A stretch of 64,000 nt of DNA from Chamaea fasciata (lineage: Eukaryota; Chordata; Aves; Passeriformes; Sylviidae), in contig JARCOQ010000016.1 in the NCBI GenBank assembly GCA_029207755.1, positions 2,547,001 to 2,611,000 of the forward strand, read 5' to 3'. Position numbers and translations under genes: made by a program. Of this stretch, positions 40,701 through 51,300 are shown one piece after another (the stretch's first letter is position 1; each line of letters starts with the position of its first letter). The notes under the pieces were generated by a model that ran no database searches, was not told the DNA's origin, and saw only the letters and a program-made list of their open reading frames with translations.

Positions 40701-43700
40701 GCCACCTGAGTTTCCCTGGCTCCCAGACAGTCAAATTTGGGCTGCTCTTGACTTCTGGCTGTGCCGTTGACCCTGGAGTAAGGATTCTGCTATTGGAAAA
40801 GAAAACCCTTAAGGCAAACCCAGAGGAGTTACCAATGGAGGGCACTTTATTCAGAGCGTTGACCTCAAAGGAGCTTGATGTCATCTCTCATTGAGGGTTG
40901 GCTCTGACAAGAGTAACTACACTTGTTTTCTACAGATTTGTTGCTCCTTTTTCCCTGGAAATGTCTGAGCTTCCCTGCTTTTGGGGTGTGTGGCAGCCTC
41001 TGCTGAGCTGTAGAGGGGCTGGGTGCGCACAGAACATCACAAGTCAGCATACAGTAACTTAAATAACCCTTTGGCTCTGTTAGAAATGACAGACTCCAGC
41101 CTGGACACGATTGATTGTCAGCACCTCTCAGCTCCAGGTCATTACAAGTGCAGTTTAGGACCCTGGCAGAGGCTGCATTCCCCAAGGAACCAGCTAACCA
41201 CCAGCCCTGGGAGCAGCTGCTGAAGCAGGACCCAGAGGATCAGTTACTCAGCCTTGGAATTTAAACAGCACCATGAGGAAGGGGAAAAAAAAAAGAAAAT
41301 CGCAGAGCAAATAGTCTGGCTGGGGGGAGGGAAAAATAATTTTATTTTATAATTAAGCTACAAAGCAGGATGACAGACTTCATAAACTGAGTTCTGTTTC
41401 CCCAGACAAGCCAATTAATGTACATGGTTGGAATGATATGTGTTTTAACAAGCAGCATGAAGAGTAGTGTGTTTCAAGTTAGGAAAGTCACAGTTGAAGC
41501 CTTTAACATGCACAGTCAGCTAGATACAAAACACCAACAAATCTATCTTAACAAGCTTTTAAAATGTATTTGGAGTAACGAGAAGAAAATATAGGAAGAC
41601 TTATAAACACACATGAAAGTAATTTCAGCAGTTATGGATTGCATAGCATAGTGAAAGCATTTTAGTTACTGAGCAGCAGTAAAATGTGTTGACTGTTTAA
41701 TTTGTACACAGTTTTTTTTAATAGCATTTTAAAAGTTGCCTTTTGGCGGAGAGAATACATAAGGATGTCGACTTAGAGTAAGGCAGATGGCTGACAAGAG
41801 AGCTCAAGTCATCCTCACGTTTAGAGCAGTTGTGTGAGAATAATGCTCCTGAGGATCTGGGATGTATGTGGCTGTGGCTGGGTCCATAAACAATTCCAGT
41901 TATGGATCCCCCCAGCAAAGGCTTTCTTGGATTAGCAGCTGCATTTCAGATGTTCTGCTGGGGCCTGGTCCTGGCCTCGTGCTGGACAACCTGCTTTTCA
42001 TTCCGTGCACCACAGAAAGGCCCTAAGGAGAAATTGTCTTTTCACCAGTGGCTATAATCAAAGAGAACAGGGGCCTCATCGCTGTTTGTGAAAGGACTGA
42101 GATTTCCTGCACATTCTTTTTTTTATCCAACAACCATGCAGGAGTCCCACAGTACTTATGAGGCCTGGCAACTTCATCACAGATATTTTTACAGTTGGTA
42201 TTTTTCATCATAATTCAGTTTAAAAGAACTGCCCTTTGAATAGTAAATATGGTTCTTCACCCTGGCCAAGAAGTTCCATGCTTCCATCTGAGAGGGGAGA
42301 TGCTTTTCAGTCCTAAGGGCAGCAGTTTGCAGGATAATAACAAAATTGTACAGAACTACCTGACCATGGATGAAGTCCACGTAGCAGGATGGGCAGTAGT
42401 TACAGCCACTGCATATCAGCAGAGGGAAAGGCAGTGGAAATGCTGAGCTGACTGCAAATCCCAGGAGAGAAGGAATCAGCCTGTAAGGACTAAACAGCAA
42501 CACAGATGTGCAAGAGCAGACCCTGCACTTCAATAGCTGAGCATGGTGCTCTCTCTGCATGCTGCAAGGCTCCTTTCTGATGATTTGTCTCCTCCCCTAC
42601 CCTGGCAATGCCTGAGGAGAATATCTGATTGTAAGGCAGCCTGGCTAAGGCTGAGGGCAGAGCTGAGCTCCAAATCCAGCAGCCCGGGAAGTGATGTGCT
42701 CTACAAGTACTTCTCTGACTCTTGTTTTCCCTAAGGAATGCTCAGCCATTTGGACTGATATCAACTGAATACAGCCACAGGTGTTTGAGCATGGAAGTTG
42801 TTACTTCAGGGATCACAAATTTCATGCTCTCAGTCGTTGTGCAAAGCTGTTGTTTCTTGACTGTTCATCACTGTGTTTGAATGCACAGGATCAGTGGTGG
42901 TGATTTTTATGCTGTGTGGGTGGGGTTCATGTGTGGCTCCCAGATTCTCTAGGCACAAGCCAAGGAGTCCTGGGGCAGCTCTGTGCCACCAAACCCATGA
43001 AAGACTCCATTCTGTCGTGTCATTGCTGCTGAGCTGAGGGCTGGGGAAAAGCTCTGCTACACTGAAGACTAGTACGAGGCCTCAAAATAGCAGCCCAAAA
43101 TTTATCTCTCTTTGTGGCTTGGTGCAATACCCTATGAATCAGCAGCAGTCAAGGCTTGTTTCCATCTACTTTTCCCCCTCTGTGAGATGAAAGACCAGGG
43201 CCCCACCCTTGAGTAATAAAGTTTCACCAGCAGTTCCTTCTCCTCGTGGACGGCCCAACTGCGTTCCCGAGCAGAGAGCCAGCTCCAGCCACGTCTGGGC
43301 CAAGTTACACTGCACCATCTGCTTGTCATTATACAGGAGTGAACAGCCCTGGTTTCCCATCTCTTACACACATTAATACAGCACTGCTGCTCTCCAAAAT
43401 GCGGAGGGAGGCTCTTTGCAGAGGTGGACTGTGCACAGTTCAGCTGAGGCGGTGGCTCCCATTCCTCCCAGGGGTTAACCTGCTGCTGCAGCCCTAAAAA
43501 AAGGAAAATGGATCACTAGCTTAGATTCAGTTGTAGCTTTATTTCTCTTTCTTCCCGGGTGTTTAATTTATCTCTACATTCAGGTGCCTTCCTGCAAATT
43601 TTCACTGACTCTGTTTAACTCTGCTTAACTAATTGGTACTTTTATATGTAAGGTTGGTGATCACCTATACTAATATTATTGACCCCCATTTGCTCCTTAG

Positions 43701-44169
43701 TGCTATCTATTTTTCCCAGGCGAATGCAATTAGAGCGTAATTAATTATCAAATAGCTGTGTTCCTTTTACACTGAACATTGCAACAATTACTGAGATCGG
43801 CACAAAATCCTGAATACGTAAAACATTGTTTTGTGCTTTCCCCATAGAATCCATTGCAGATTTCCTGGACAACAAACACAAGTAGTGGATACATAATATA
43901 TTCGAAGGCCTATAAAAATTTCATCCTCGAGGGCCCACTGGGAGGAGGATGCTTGAATGTAACTTTTAATTGTAGAGCTGAGAAATGCAATACAGATAAA
44001 GGATGGTTTACTGTAACTGGCACCAGACCAAAGTAAATGTTGGACGCAGCTATCCGTATCCATGAATACGAGAGCAACATGCTCTTGCCTTGTTTAATTG
44101 GATTCCGTGGGACTGCGAATTTGAGTAAACTCATTCATGCGTGGGTGTTGTCTGAGGATCCGGCTGTTG
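32801..44169. other. Intergenic DNA, no gene recognised
   Basis: There are 11 kb without a supported gene. Open frames near 35456, 37899 and 39278 (up to 186 codons) sit in GC-richer stretches and overlap frames on the opposite strand. None shows a known domain. Items worth separate mention are an octamer-containing AT-rich block near 36220-36370 and the poly(A) run at 37705. Confidence 0.5.
37705..37735 (+). repeat. (A)31 mononucleotide run
   Basis: 31 uninterrupted A. There is no AATAAA within about 60 nt upstream on the + strand, so a retrocopied mRNA tail is less likely here than at 9554. It is best treated as a mononucleotide microsatellite. Assembly length may be unreliable. Confidence 0.95.
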
Positions 44170-44355
44170 CCAGTACTCTCATTGTCAGCCACAGGAAGAA
44201 TTCGGCGGTGACTGTAGAGGCGGCGGTGTCTGACCCTGGCCGTGCAGCTCTGGCGAGCCCATTTCCCCGGGCAGCGCTCGGCACTGCGGCCACGGCGCCC
44301 ACCGGCACCGCAGCAGCGCCAGAAATTATTTCCCAATAAAAACTGCAGCGCTGGC

Positions 44356-44373
44356 TCAGGGAGCGCTCCCTGA
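44356..44373. repeat. 18-bp perfect palindrome
   Basis: The sequence TCAGGGAGCGCTCCCTGA equals its own reverse complement over 18 bp. It lies in the CpG-rich block just left of the GATCCC array. It could bind a dimeric factor or form a cruciform. I know no factor with this exact site. Confidence 0.95.
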
Positions 44374-44407
44374 CGGGCGGGCGAACTGCTGGGCCTGGGC
44401 GGCTCCC

Positions 44408-44509
44408 GATCCCGATCCCGGATCCCGATCCCGGATCCCGATCCCGATCCCAGATCCCGATCCCGGATCCCGATCCCGGATCCCGATCCCGATCCCGGAT
44501 CCCGATCCC
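44408..44509 (+). repeat. GATCCC tandem array (16 copies) with 45-bp higher-order period
   Basis: Sixteen GATCCC hexamers lie in 102 bp, separated by 0 or 1 extra base. They group as 13+13+19 bp blocks, giving a 45-bp higher-order unit present twice plus a final 12-13 bp piece. Because 45 is a multiple of three, the minus strand reads as a repeating 15-residue Gly-Ser/Gly-Ile/Arg-Asp peptide, but there is no sign that it is translated. The array is dense in GGATCC and CpG. Confidence 0.97.
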
Positions 44510-44529
44510 AGCCCCTGTGCCGGTGCTGC

Positions 44530-44544
44530 GGCGCCACCTGGCGG
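44530..44544 (-). promoter_or_regulatory. Candidate CTCF binding site
   Basis: On the minus strand the sequence reads CCGCCAGGTGGCGCC, which fits the vertebrate CTCF core (CCRSCAGRKGGCRSY-like) at essentially every position. It lies between the GATCCC array and the 10-bp minisatellite. Motif match only, with no occupancy data. It overlaps CpG sites, so binding could be methylation-sensitive. Confidence 0.55.
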
Positions 44545-44570
44545 CGAGGGGGCGGAGGCGCGGCCGCTCA

Positions 44571-45180
44571 GGTGAGTTTAGGCGGGCACAGGAGGGCTCA
44601 GGTGGGCACAGGTGGGCACAGGTGAGCTCAGGTGAGTTTAGGCGGGCACGGGAGAGCTCAGGTGGGCACAGGTGAGCTCAGGTGAGTTCAGGAGAGCTCA
44701 GGTGGGCACAGGTGAGCTCAGGTGAGTTTAGGCGGGCACTGGAGGGCTCAGGTGGGCACAGGTGAGCTCAGGTGAGTTCAGGAGAGCTCAGGTGGGCACA
44801 GGTGAGCTCAGGTGAGTTCAGGAGAGCTCAGGTGGGCACAGGTGAGCTCAGGTGAGTTTAGGCGGGCACTGGAGGGCTCAGGTGGGCACAGGTGAGCTCA
44901 GGTGAGTTCAGGAGAGCTCAGGTGGGCACAGGTGAGCTCAGGTGAGTTTAGGCGGGCACTGGAGGGCTCAGGTGGGCACAGGTGAGCTCAGGTGAGTTCA
45001 GGAGAGCTCAGGTGGGCACAGGTGAGCTCAGGTGAGTTTAGGCGGGCACTGGAGGGCTCAGGTGGGCACAGGTGGGCACAGGTGAGCTCAGGTGAGTTTA
45101 GGCGAGCACAGGAGAGCTCAGGTGGGCACAGGTGAGGTCAGGTGAGTTCAGGCGGGCACAGGCGGGCTCAGGTGGGCCCC
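44571..45180 (+). repeat. Minisatellite: 61 units in strict 10-bp register, E-box and splice-donor rich
   Basis: The array has 61 consecutive decamers starting GG. The main variants are GGTGAGCTCA, GGTGGGCACA, GGTGAGTTCA, GGTGAGTTTA, GGAGAGCTCA, GGAGGGCTCA and GGCGGGCACT. No unit gains or loses a base over 610 bp. Decamers group into a 40-bp block (four units, GGTGAGTTCA first) and a 50-bp block (five units, GGTGAGTTTA first) that largely alternate, giving a 90-bp higher-order repeat. Two blocks carry one extra GGTGGGCACA. Unit junctions create 40 CAGGTG E-boxes. Thirteen junctions read CAGGTGAGT, the exact 5' splice-site consensus. Eighteen units contain GAGCTC. The + strand is strongly G-over-C biased. 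Confidence 0.98.
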
Positions 45181-45330
45181 GGCCGCCTCTCCCGCACCCC
45201 TTTGCCCATCCTTTCTGCTCTCGGCTAAACCCAGGCGGGAGCGCTGCCCCTCCAAAGCACGGCCCCGCCCCGCGGCGTTCTGTCCGTCCCTACTCTCCTG
45301 ATGTTCATAACAGCCGGGAATTAGTATTCA

Positions 45331-48300
45331 AAAGAGAAGAATGCTACGTGTTTTAATTTTCCGAGAGATTTTCCAAGAGCAGTGCTCTAATGCTGAGCTC
45401 AGCTTTCCATGGCAGGTTTTACTGGTTTGAGATGGAAAATAGCAGTCAAAAATGGAGAGGGAGGAGAAAGAAAACACCCCAAGGTCTAGTGGTGACAGGT
45501 TGGAATACAATTAGCTGAGCTTCTCCTGGCTGGAAAGCCCTAAAATACTGAGGGCTGCAGGAGACTCTTGGACCAATATTGCAAGAAGCTTGAAAAATAT
45601 GTTCCATATTGTCCCTAAGTTTTAGATGGCAAGGTGGAACAGCCAAATTTCATTGGTAGAACACATCTGAGAGCTCCTTATGTAATTCTCCTCTTTCATA
45701 ATGGTAGTTTTATACCCGTTTTCTAACATAAGCACTTACCTGAATATGCTGTGGGCATTCTAAAATATCGCTGTGTACCTGTGGGGGTGCCGGACACAAA
45801 TTAGGCCAGAGGATTTCAAGGATTCATCAGGTTACCACTCTTCTTGCCAGCTGATGCAGCTCAGAAATGGTGGACCATGAAGTCCACCTTCCTGATATCC
45901 ACAAACATATCCTGGGGCAGAGAGGCTGATTCCAGCACTCAGCTGTGAGTGTGGCTTTAATGATTTCAGTCAGTTTCCTCTGTCAGAATGTGATTTGAGC
46001 AGAGCAAAGAGCCAGTCCATTTTTAACTCCTCCTTCTGATTAACAAAAATAGTAGCGCGTGAAGGTAAAGCTTCTTCCCCTAAATCAGGATTTGCTTCCT
46101 GTCTGCCATGTAAAAATAACTCCAGAACAATATCTGGAGACACCACACCTCTCCTCTTTCAGTTGTATCACTTGGAAATTGCTTATTTGCTAAATGAAGC
46201 TTGTTCCAAACCTTAGTTTGATGCAAGGCTTGGATTACACAGGCTGCTTTTCAGTGGGATTTACATGAGAAAAGATAACGTTCTCCACCCTCACATACTT
46301 TCATTTCTGCTTTTCAGAGCTTTTCTTAGCTTCCTGCAATACTGAGAATTGCTTTTCTCTTCATTGAGGGAAGGCTGGTGACTTTGACAGCTGCTGGGGT
46401 ATCCGTAGTCTGCCACTCACAACAGCAAGTCACAAGAGCTAAAATTCTGCCTGCATCTCTCAAAATAGGTTAGGTAGTTAGCAGAAGCATTAACAGAGCC
46501 ATTCCTTATACATTATGATTAATTGAGCATGAATTATGAATTATAGTTCACATTTGGTGCTCAGCATGCTGCTTAGGAACACTTGTCACATGTGGTACTC
46601 TTCCATTTTCCAGAAAGAATTAAAGGATGTTTATAGAGGAGAAGGAAGTATTTTGATGTTACTGTGGCATCAATTGGAACTGCTTCACTGTTCAGTGATT
46701 TTAGTCTGGATTTCATCCAGTATTACTCAAGGGATAATTTTACCCAATTTTTATTGCATTTCTCCCTTCAGATGTTTTGTTGTTTGTGGGTTGTGTGCTG
46801 TCTCTCCACTCCCATTTCAAGGGAGTTCCTGATACTCAGGTTTGTGACTTCACCTTTGTTCCTAGTCCAGCTGCTGTAGGGCAGGCCAACAATATTCTGC
46901 TTTTGGGGCAAATATCAGATTGTAGGCTTTTCATGTGTTTGTTTGTTTGGGTTTTTGTTGTTTTTTTTTAACAAGGCAGAAAATGAGAGTTTTAAAATCA
47001 ATGTTATTTCACTACATCATTAACATAATGATAGTGGGGATGAAAGAGCTGTACTGAGCCCAGAAGAAACATTAAAAATTTAATACACTGCATTACATGT
47101 AAATCAGGACAGGTATTTATTCCACAGTTTTGAAAAAGCAGGAAAACGTAACTACATACTGGGACTGAAGATGTTGTTCTGTTCTGGTGTTATGCTAACA
47201 TTAGATTTTTCAGTTGAGTTCTAAACAGAATAATTCTGGTTAAACTCCCAAAAACTGTGGTCCTTTCACCAAATTCACCCCAGCCTCTGAATCTTCTAAT
47301 CCCAATCCCCCTCAGTTTGTCCCTCCAGCACATTTCTCCGTGCCACCTCTTTTCTCTCTGTCCCAGCTGTGACCTTCAGCTCCCAAGGAAGGTCCTTATT
47401 GCATGTAAATTCCTGGTGACAGAAACTGGGCCGGAGACAGGAGCTGATTTACACCCGGGGACCTCTGCTGGGCGGGTCCTGGGGAGGGCTCTCACACCAG
47501 CACAAACACTGTGACTGTGACACAGCAATAAAAATCAGCTTCTCCCAGCCTGAAGAGCTCATCCAGGCCCTTCTTTCACTCTCACACATCTATATCTCAT
47601 TGCACATTGCAGATCACTTAAAACTTCTTTGGAGTTTGTTGTTTCTTCATTTTTTGTTATTATTGACATAATCAACACTTAAAGGTCCACAATGGGATGA
47701 AGTAGGGGAAAAAGACTTCTTCAAGTCACTGATTTCTTCTAAGAGTAATTCTGCTCTGGGCTTATTTATACAGATAAATCCATGGTTCTAATTAAAATGG
47801 CAACATGTGCAAATGTAAATGGATTTTTGCTTCTGCTGTGAAGGTGCTAATACATAGGTCCTGAAACTTCTTTGTGAGCCTCGTGGCTCTCCCATGGGAT
47901 GTTTTCCATAGGACAACCACAATGTGGGTAACCAGTTGTAAACACAAATTCTGGCAGTGAAACATCCATTTTTAAAAATAACTGTGAAGAGCAAACTGAG
48001 GAGATGTAGTTTGTCTGTAGAAAACCCCCAATCAGAGTGAGTGATGATGATTTGGAATTGAGGATTTGTTGAAAAAATCGGAGTTTACCCAGTCTTAGAG
48101 ACCTTATTTTTACAAGATCTAATACTTTTGATTTTGAGAAAGATCTTGCGAAACAAGATCCCCCTACATGTAATAGCCTGAGTTTATTTAGAGGCAAATA
48201 CACGCCAGAAGAATACGGGATGTAAAACAGAAAATACAGAATCACAGTGAAATCTGAATGAAATTATTCTGTCAGCAAAGGCTATGGCAACCCTCTTACT

Positions 48301-51300
48301 CTGAAGAGTATGGCAATCTTCTTATTCAAGGAAGAGTTGTCTGGATGTTGTCCACAGAGCCTCTTAGAGACATGCCTTGACAAGCCTAAAAAACGAATGT
48401 TATTTATTATCTAAGGGCCAAGTGTACCACAGCAGAGGAACTAGTACATATCGCATCAAATCTAAATATTTTAGCAGTCGTTATGGTTATTGTGTACAGA
48501 GTATAAATATGCATTAATAGAATTTTTGAATGGGTGGAATTTGATTGCTCTGGAAATTCTCGGCTAATGTTCCCAGTTTCTACAAACTGCCAACCCACCC
48601 CTACTGGTACTTAGTGCCGTGTCTTAACTTGGCCTACCTCATCATTTAATTAATACTTGTTTCTGTAACACTAATTTTAATAGTGTAGCTTTGAGCATAT
48701 GAACTAATCCAAAATTCTTTATAATTAAAGTAGAACATATCACTAAAAATGGCAATTTGTCCAGAACAACCTTTTCCCTACATTTATGAATTGAAAAAAT
48801 AGCAAAAAATCACAGGGACTATTTTTGTGATCCTCTCTCAGTTTGCACAGACATGAATTAGTTATGCCTTAGACCTTTTAAGGCAATTTTTTTCCCCTAA
48901 ACCTGCCTTGCTTTGACCTTTAGACCAGAGATGATGGAGATTATTCCCTGAGAGTCCAGGGTGAGATGTTCTATTGGCGGTTTCGATCCCAGCCTTTCTA
49001 TACAGGGCCCAGCTGCAGAGTCAGCCAGCCCCTTTGCTGACCTCTGCTGTGCTAAACAACCCAGCCTCGGGTTTTTTTTGGTGTGAATCTTGATTCACTT
49101 TTATTTTAACAAACATTCTCAACCCCTAGAACTTCTCAGCAGAAAGGGTGCTCCTCCTATCCCCTGCCCTTTCATTGCTCCTTTGGTTTTGACACTTTTC
49201 AGTTTATTAATTTATTATTATCCACTTCACCCACTGTGGATATGGTGCTGGATTTAGTATTCTGATCATGGCTGAAACAGTGTAGGGTCTATTTGTCTTT
49301 AAATGCTGAAAGGACATCAGGATTGTATTTTGGCCATGAGGAAAGAGGAAGATGGCCATGCCCACATGATTTCTGCAGTTTCTGTGCCTGCTGAGTTTGT
49401 GTGAGCTGATGTTGTGTCTTTGCTGCTGGTACATTTTCTTGCAGAGGGAGGATACTTCAGCACTTATCTTCCCTGTGCTTCTGCTGGCTCTTGGGGGAAA
49501 TTTGGCCTTTTTAGTATGCAGTTCAAACACTGTCTGAAAAGGAGTCATGGTTTGGATAATAATTTTTCAAACAAATTTAATACACTGATTTCCTTGGGAT
49601 GAAGATAAAGTACCATTCCATCCAAGATGCACCTAAAGGGCAACTTGTTTGAGTTAAGTTTACTGAAACAGAAGTGACAGAATATCAATTTGTTTTCTGA
49701 CTTCATGTCATAGTTGAGAATCAAATAAGCAATTACACAAGAGTAAATTGGATTTATTTCAGTATCAGATTTGCAGCTCACTTGTTGGTTTATTTCACTG
49801 AGATAAAATAGCCCTTCATTTTACAGTAAACACGCTCAAGTATTACATTTGTTTCCGGGTTTCTTCAAGAGCTTGTAGTTCCTCATCCTGGAATTGAAAA
49901 CATTCCTGATACATAACATGTGACTGACTGACTGAATGACTTAACACCAGAAGCTTTCCCTGTAGCAAGGTGATGAACAGTCCCAAATATCTCTCACTTT
50001 GCAAGGAAGTGACTTCTAAACTGGTGCCAATTTATTCATGTCAACTTCTTCCATCATTTGCATTTACCAAAACACCAACATTAAGTGTAAAAATAAGAGC
50101 TCATACATAATGGATTTGCTTACTCGAAGGCTTCAACCAAGTGTAAATATAGATCCAAGTTCTATGTCCCAAAAAGGGTAAAATTTTATCTTTTGTTTTA
50201 GAAATGTGGCATTTTAAGATTCCTCCTAGAGTTTTCCAAATGTTCAAATGCCTTTAAATAATCTGATTTGTCACACTAAAAGGAAGCAGATTTCAGCAGG
50301 CTTCCCCTTTCTGTTTACCAAAGAGCTCTTACTGTAATTTGCTTTGTTACTAATTATGATTTACACAAATGTTGCTGCTTCCTAACGCTACCTAGGGCTC
50401 CTAGACAGCTGCAAGGATTACTGCAAGGAATGTGCTCACTTCTAGGCCTCCTGCTCAAGGTGATGGAATTGCTTCCTTCCCATGCACTCACCCACCGTGA
50501 AGTTTGCAAAACGTGTCAAATCAGACTCTTTCAATTCCATTTTCTCAATCTGAATTAATTCCCAAGGTGGAGATGCAAAGGTCATGTTGCTTTTGTTTCA
50601 GTTCATCTTTAATACAGAATTATTTTGGAGCATTCAATTACAAATTACTTGTGTATTAAAGAGGCACATTTTTTATCTAGAATTGTAACGCCTCTCTAGG
50701 CCAAACAGAATTTTGATGAAATACGTGAAGCTCTTTGCCAAATCCCTGAGCCACTGAGAGCCATTCCATTCTACACAAATCAAATTTGTGCATTTATAAT
50801 AAGTGTTAAAGAAAATCCAAACATAACAATTGAAGTTTTACAAGCCTGAAAATTATAGCCCAGCCATGATAAGTGACGTTCTGACAGCAATGAAACTGAA
50901 ATTTGGCAGCCAAAAGCCGTATTTAGCTGTTTGCTGTGATGGTTGTGCTCACCATGAATTCTGAAGGAGAGGAGCAATCTTGGCCATGTAGATGCAGTGC
51001 ATGCAACGTGCAAGAGACAGCCAGGGATGTACATGCAGAATAAATAACTGCTGCCAGCCAAAGGGATGAGCTCAGTCAATTAAAAGCTGAATTAGCCTCT
51101 AAATGAAGGGCTCAGGGGAGCTGCCCACACAGGCTCTGCTGGAGCTCACAGGCACCACCCAACCTCCTGCTGCCGCTGCCCACTGGGGTGGGAATTGCAG
51201 CGCTCACTTGGTGAGTGCTCCCAGCCTTTCATAAACACTGAATTCAGCTCTCCTGCTTCTGCTCTTTCATTCATTCTCAAACATTCTTAAGCCATGATTG

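Larger units (their letters stand above)
44170..45330. promoter_or_regulatory. Orphan CpG-rich block containing two tandem arrays
   Basis: Sequence composition changes sharply at about 44200, with many CpG sites (for example 44208-44330 and 44515-44570) and GC boxes near 45262 (CCCCGCCCCGCGG), then returns to AT-rich DNA after about 45320. No protein-coding exon is recognisable. It may be an orphan CpG island acting as an enhancer, as a lncRNA promoter, or simply as a GC-rich minisatellite locus. It lies about 16.5 kb upstream of the XYLT1 start codon. Confidence 0.6.

Noticed and set aside
44094..44537. Minus-strand 147-codon frame covering the GATCCC array
   Set aside because: It opens at GTG rather than ATG, and its repeats simply translate the array. 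There is no homology or splice evidence.
44571..45180. CRISPR-like array
   Set aside because: Units are contiguous decamers without unique spacers, in a vertebrate genome. It is a minisatellite.
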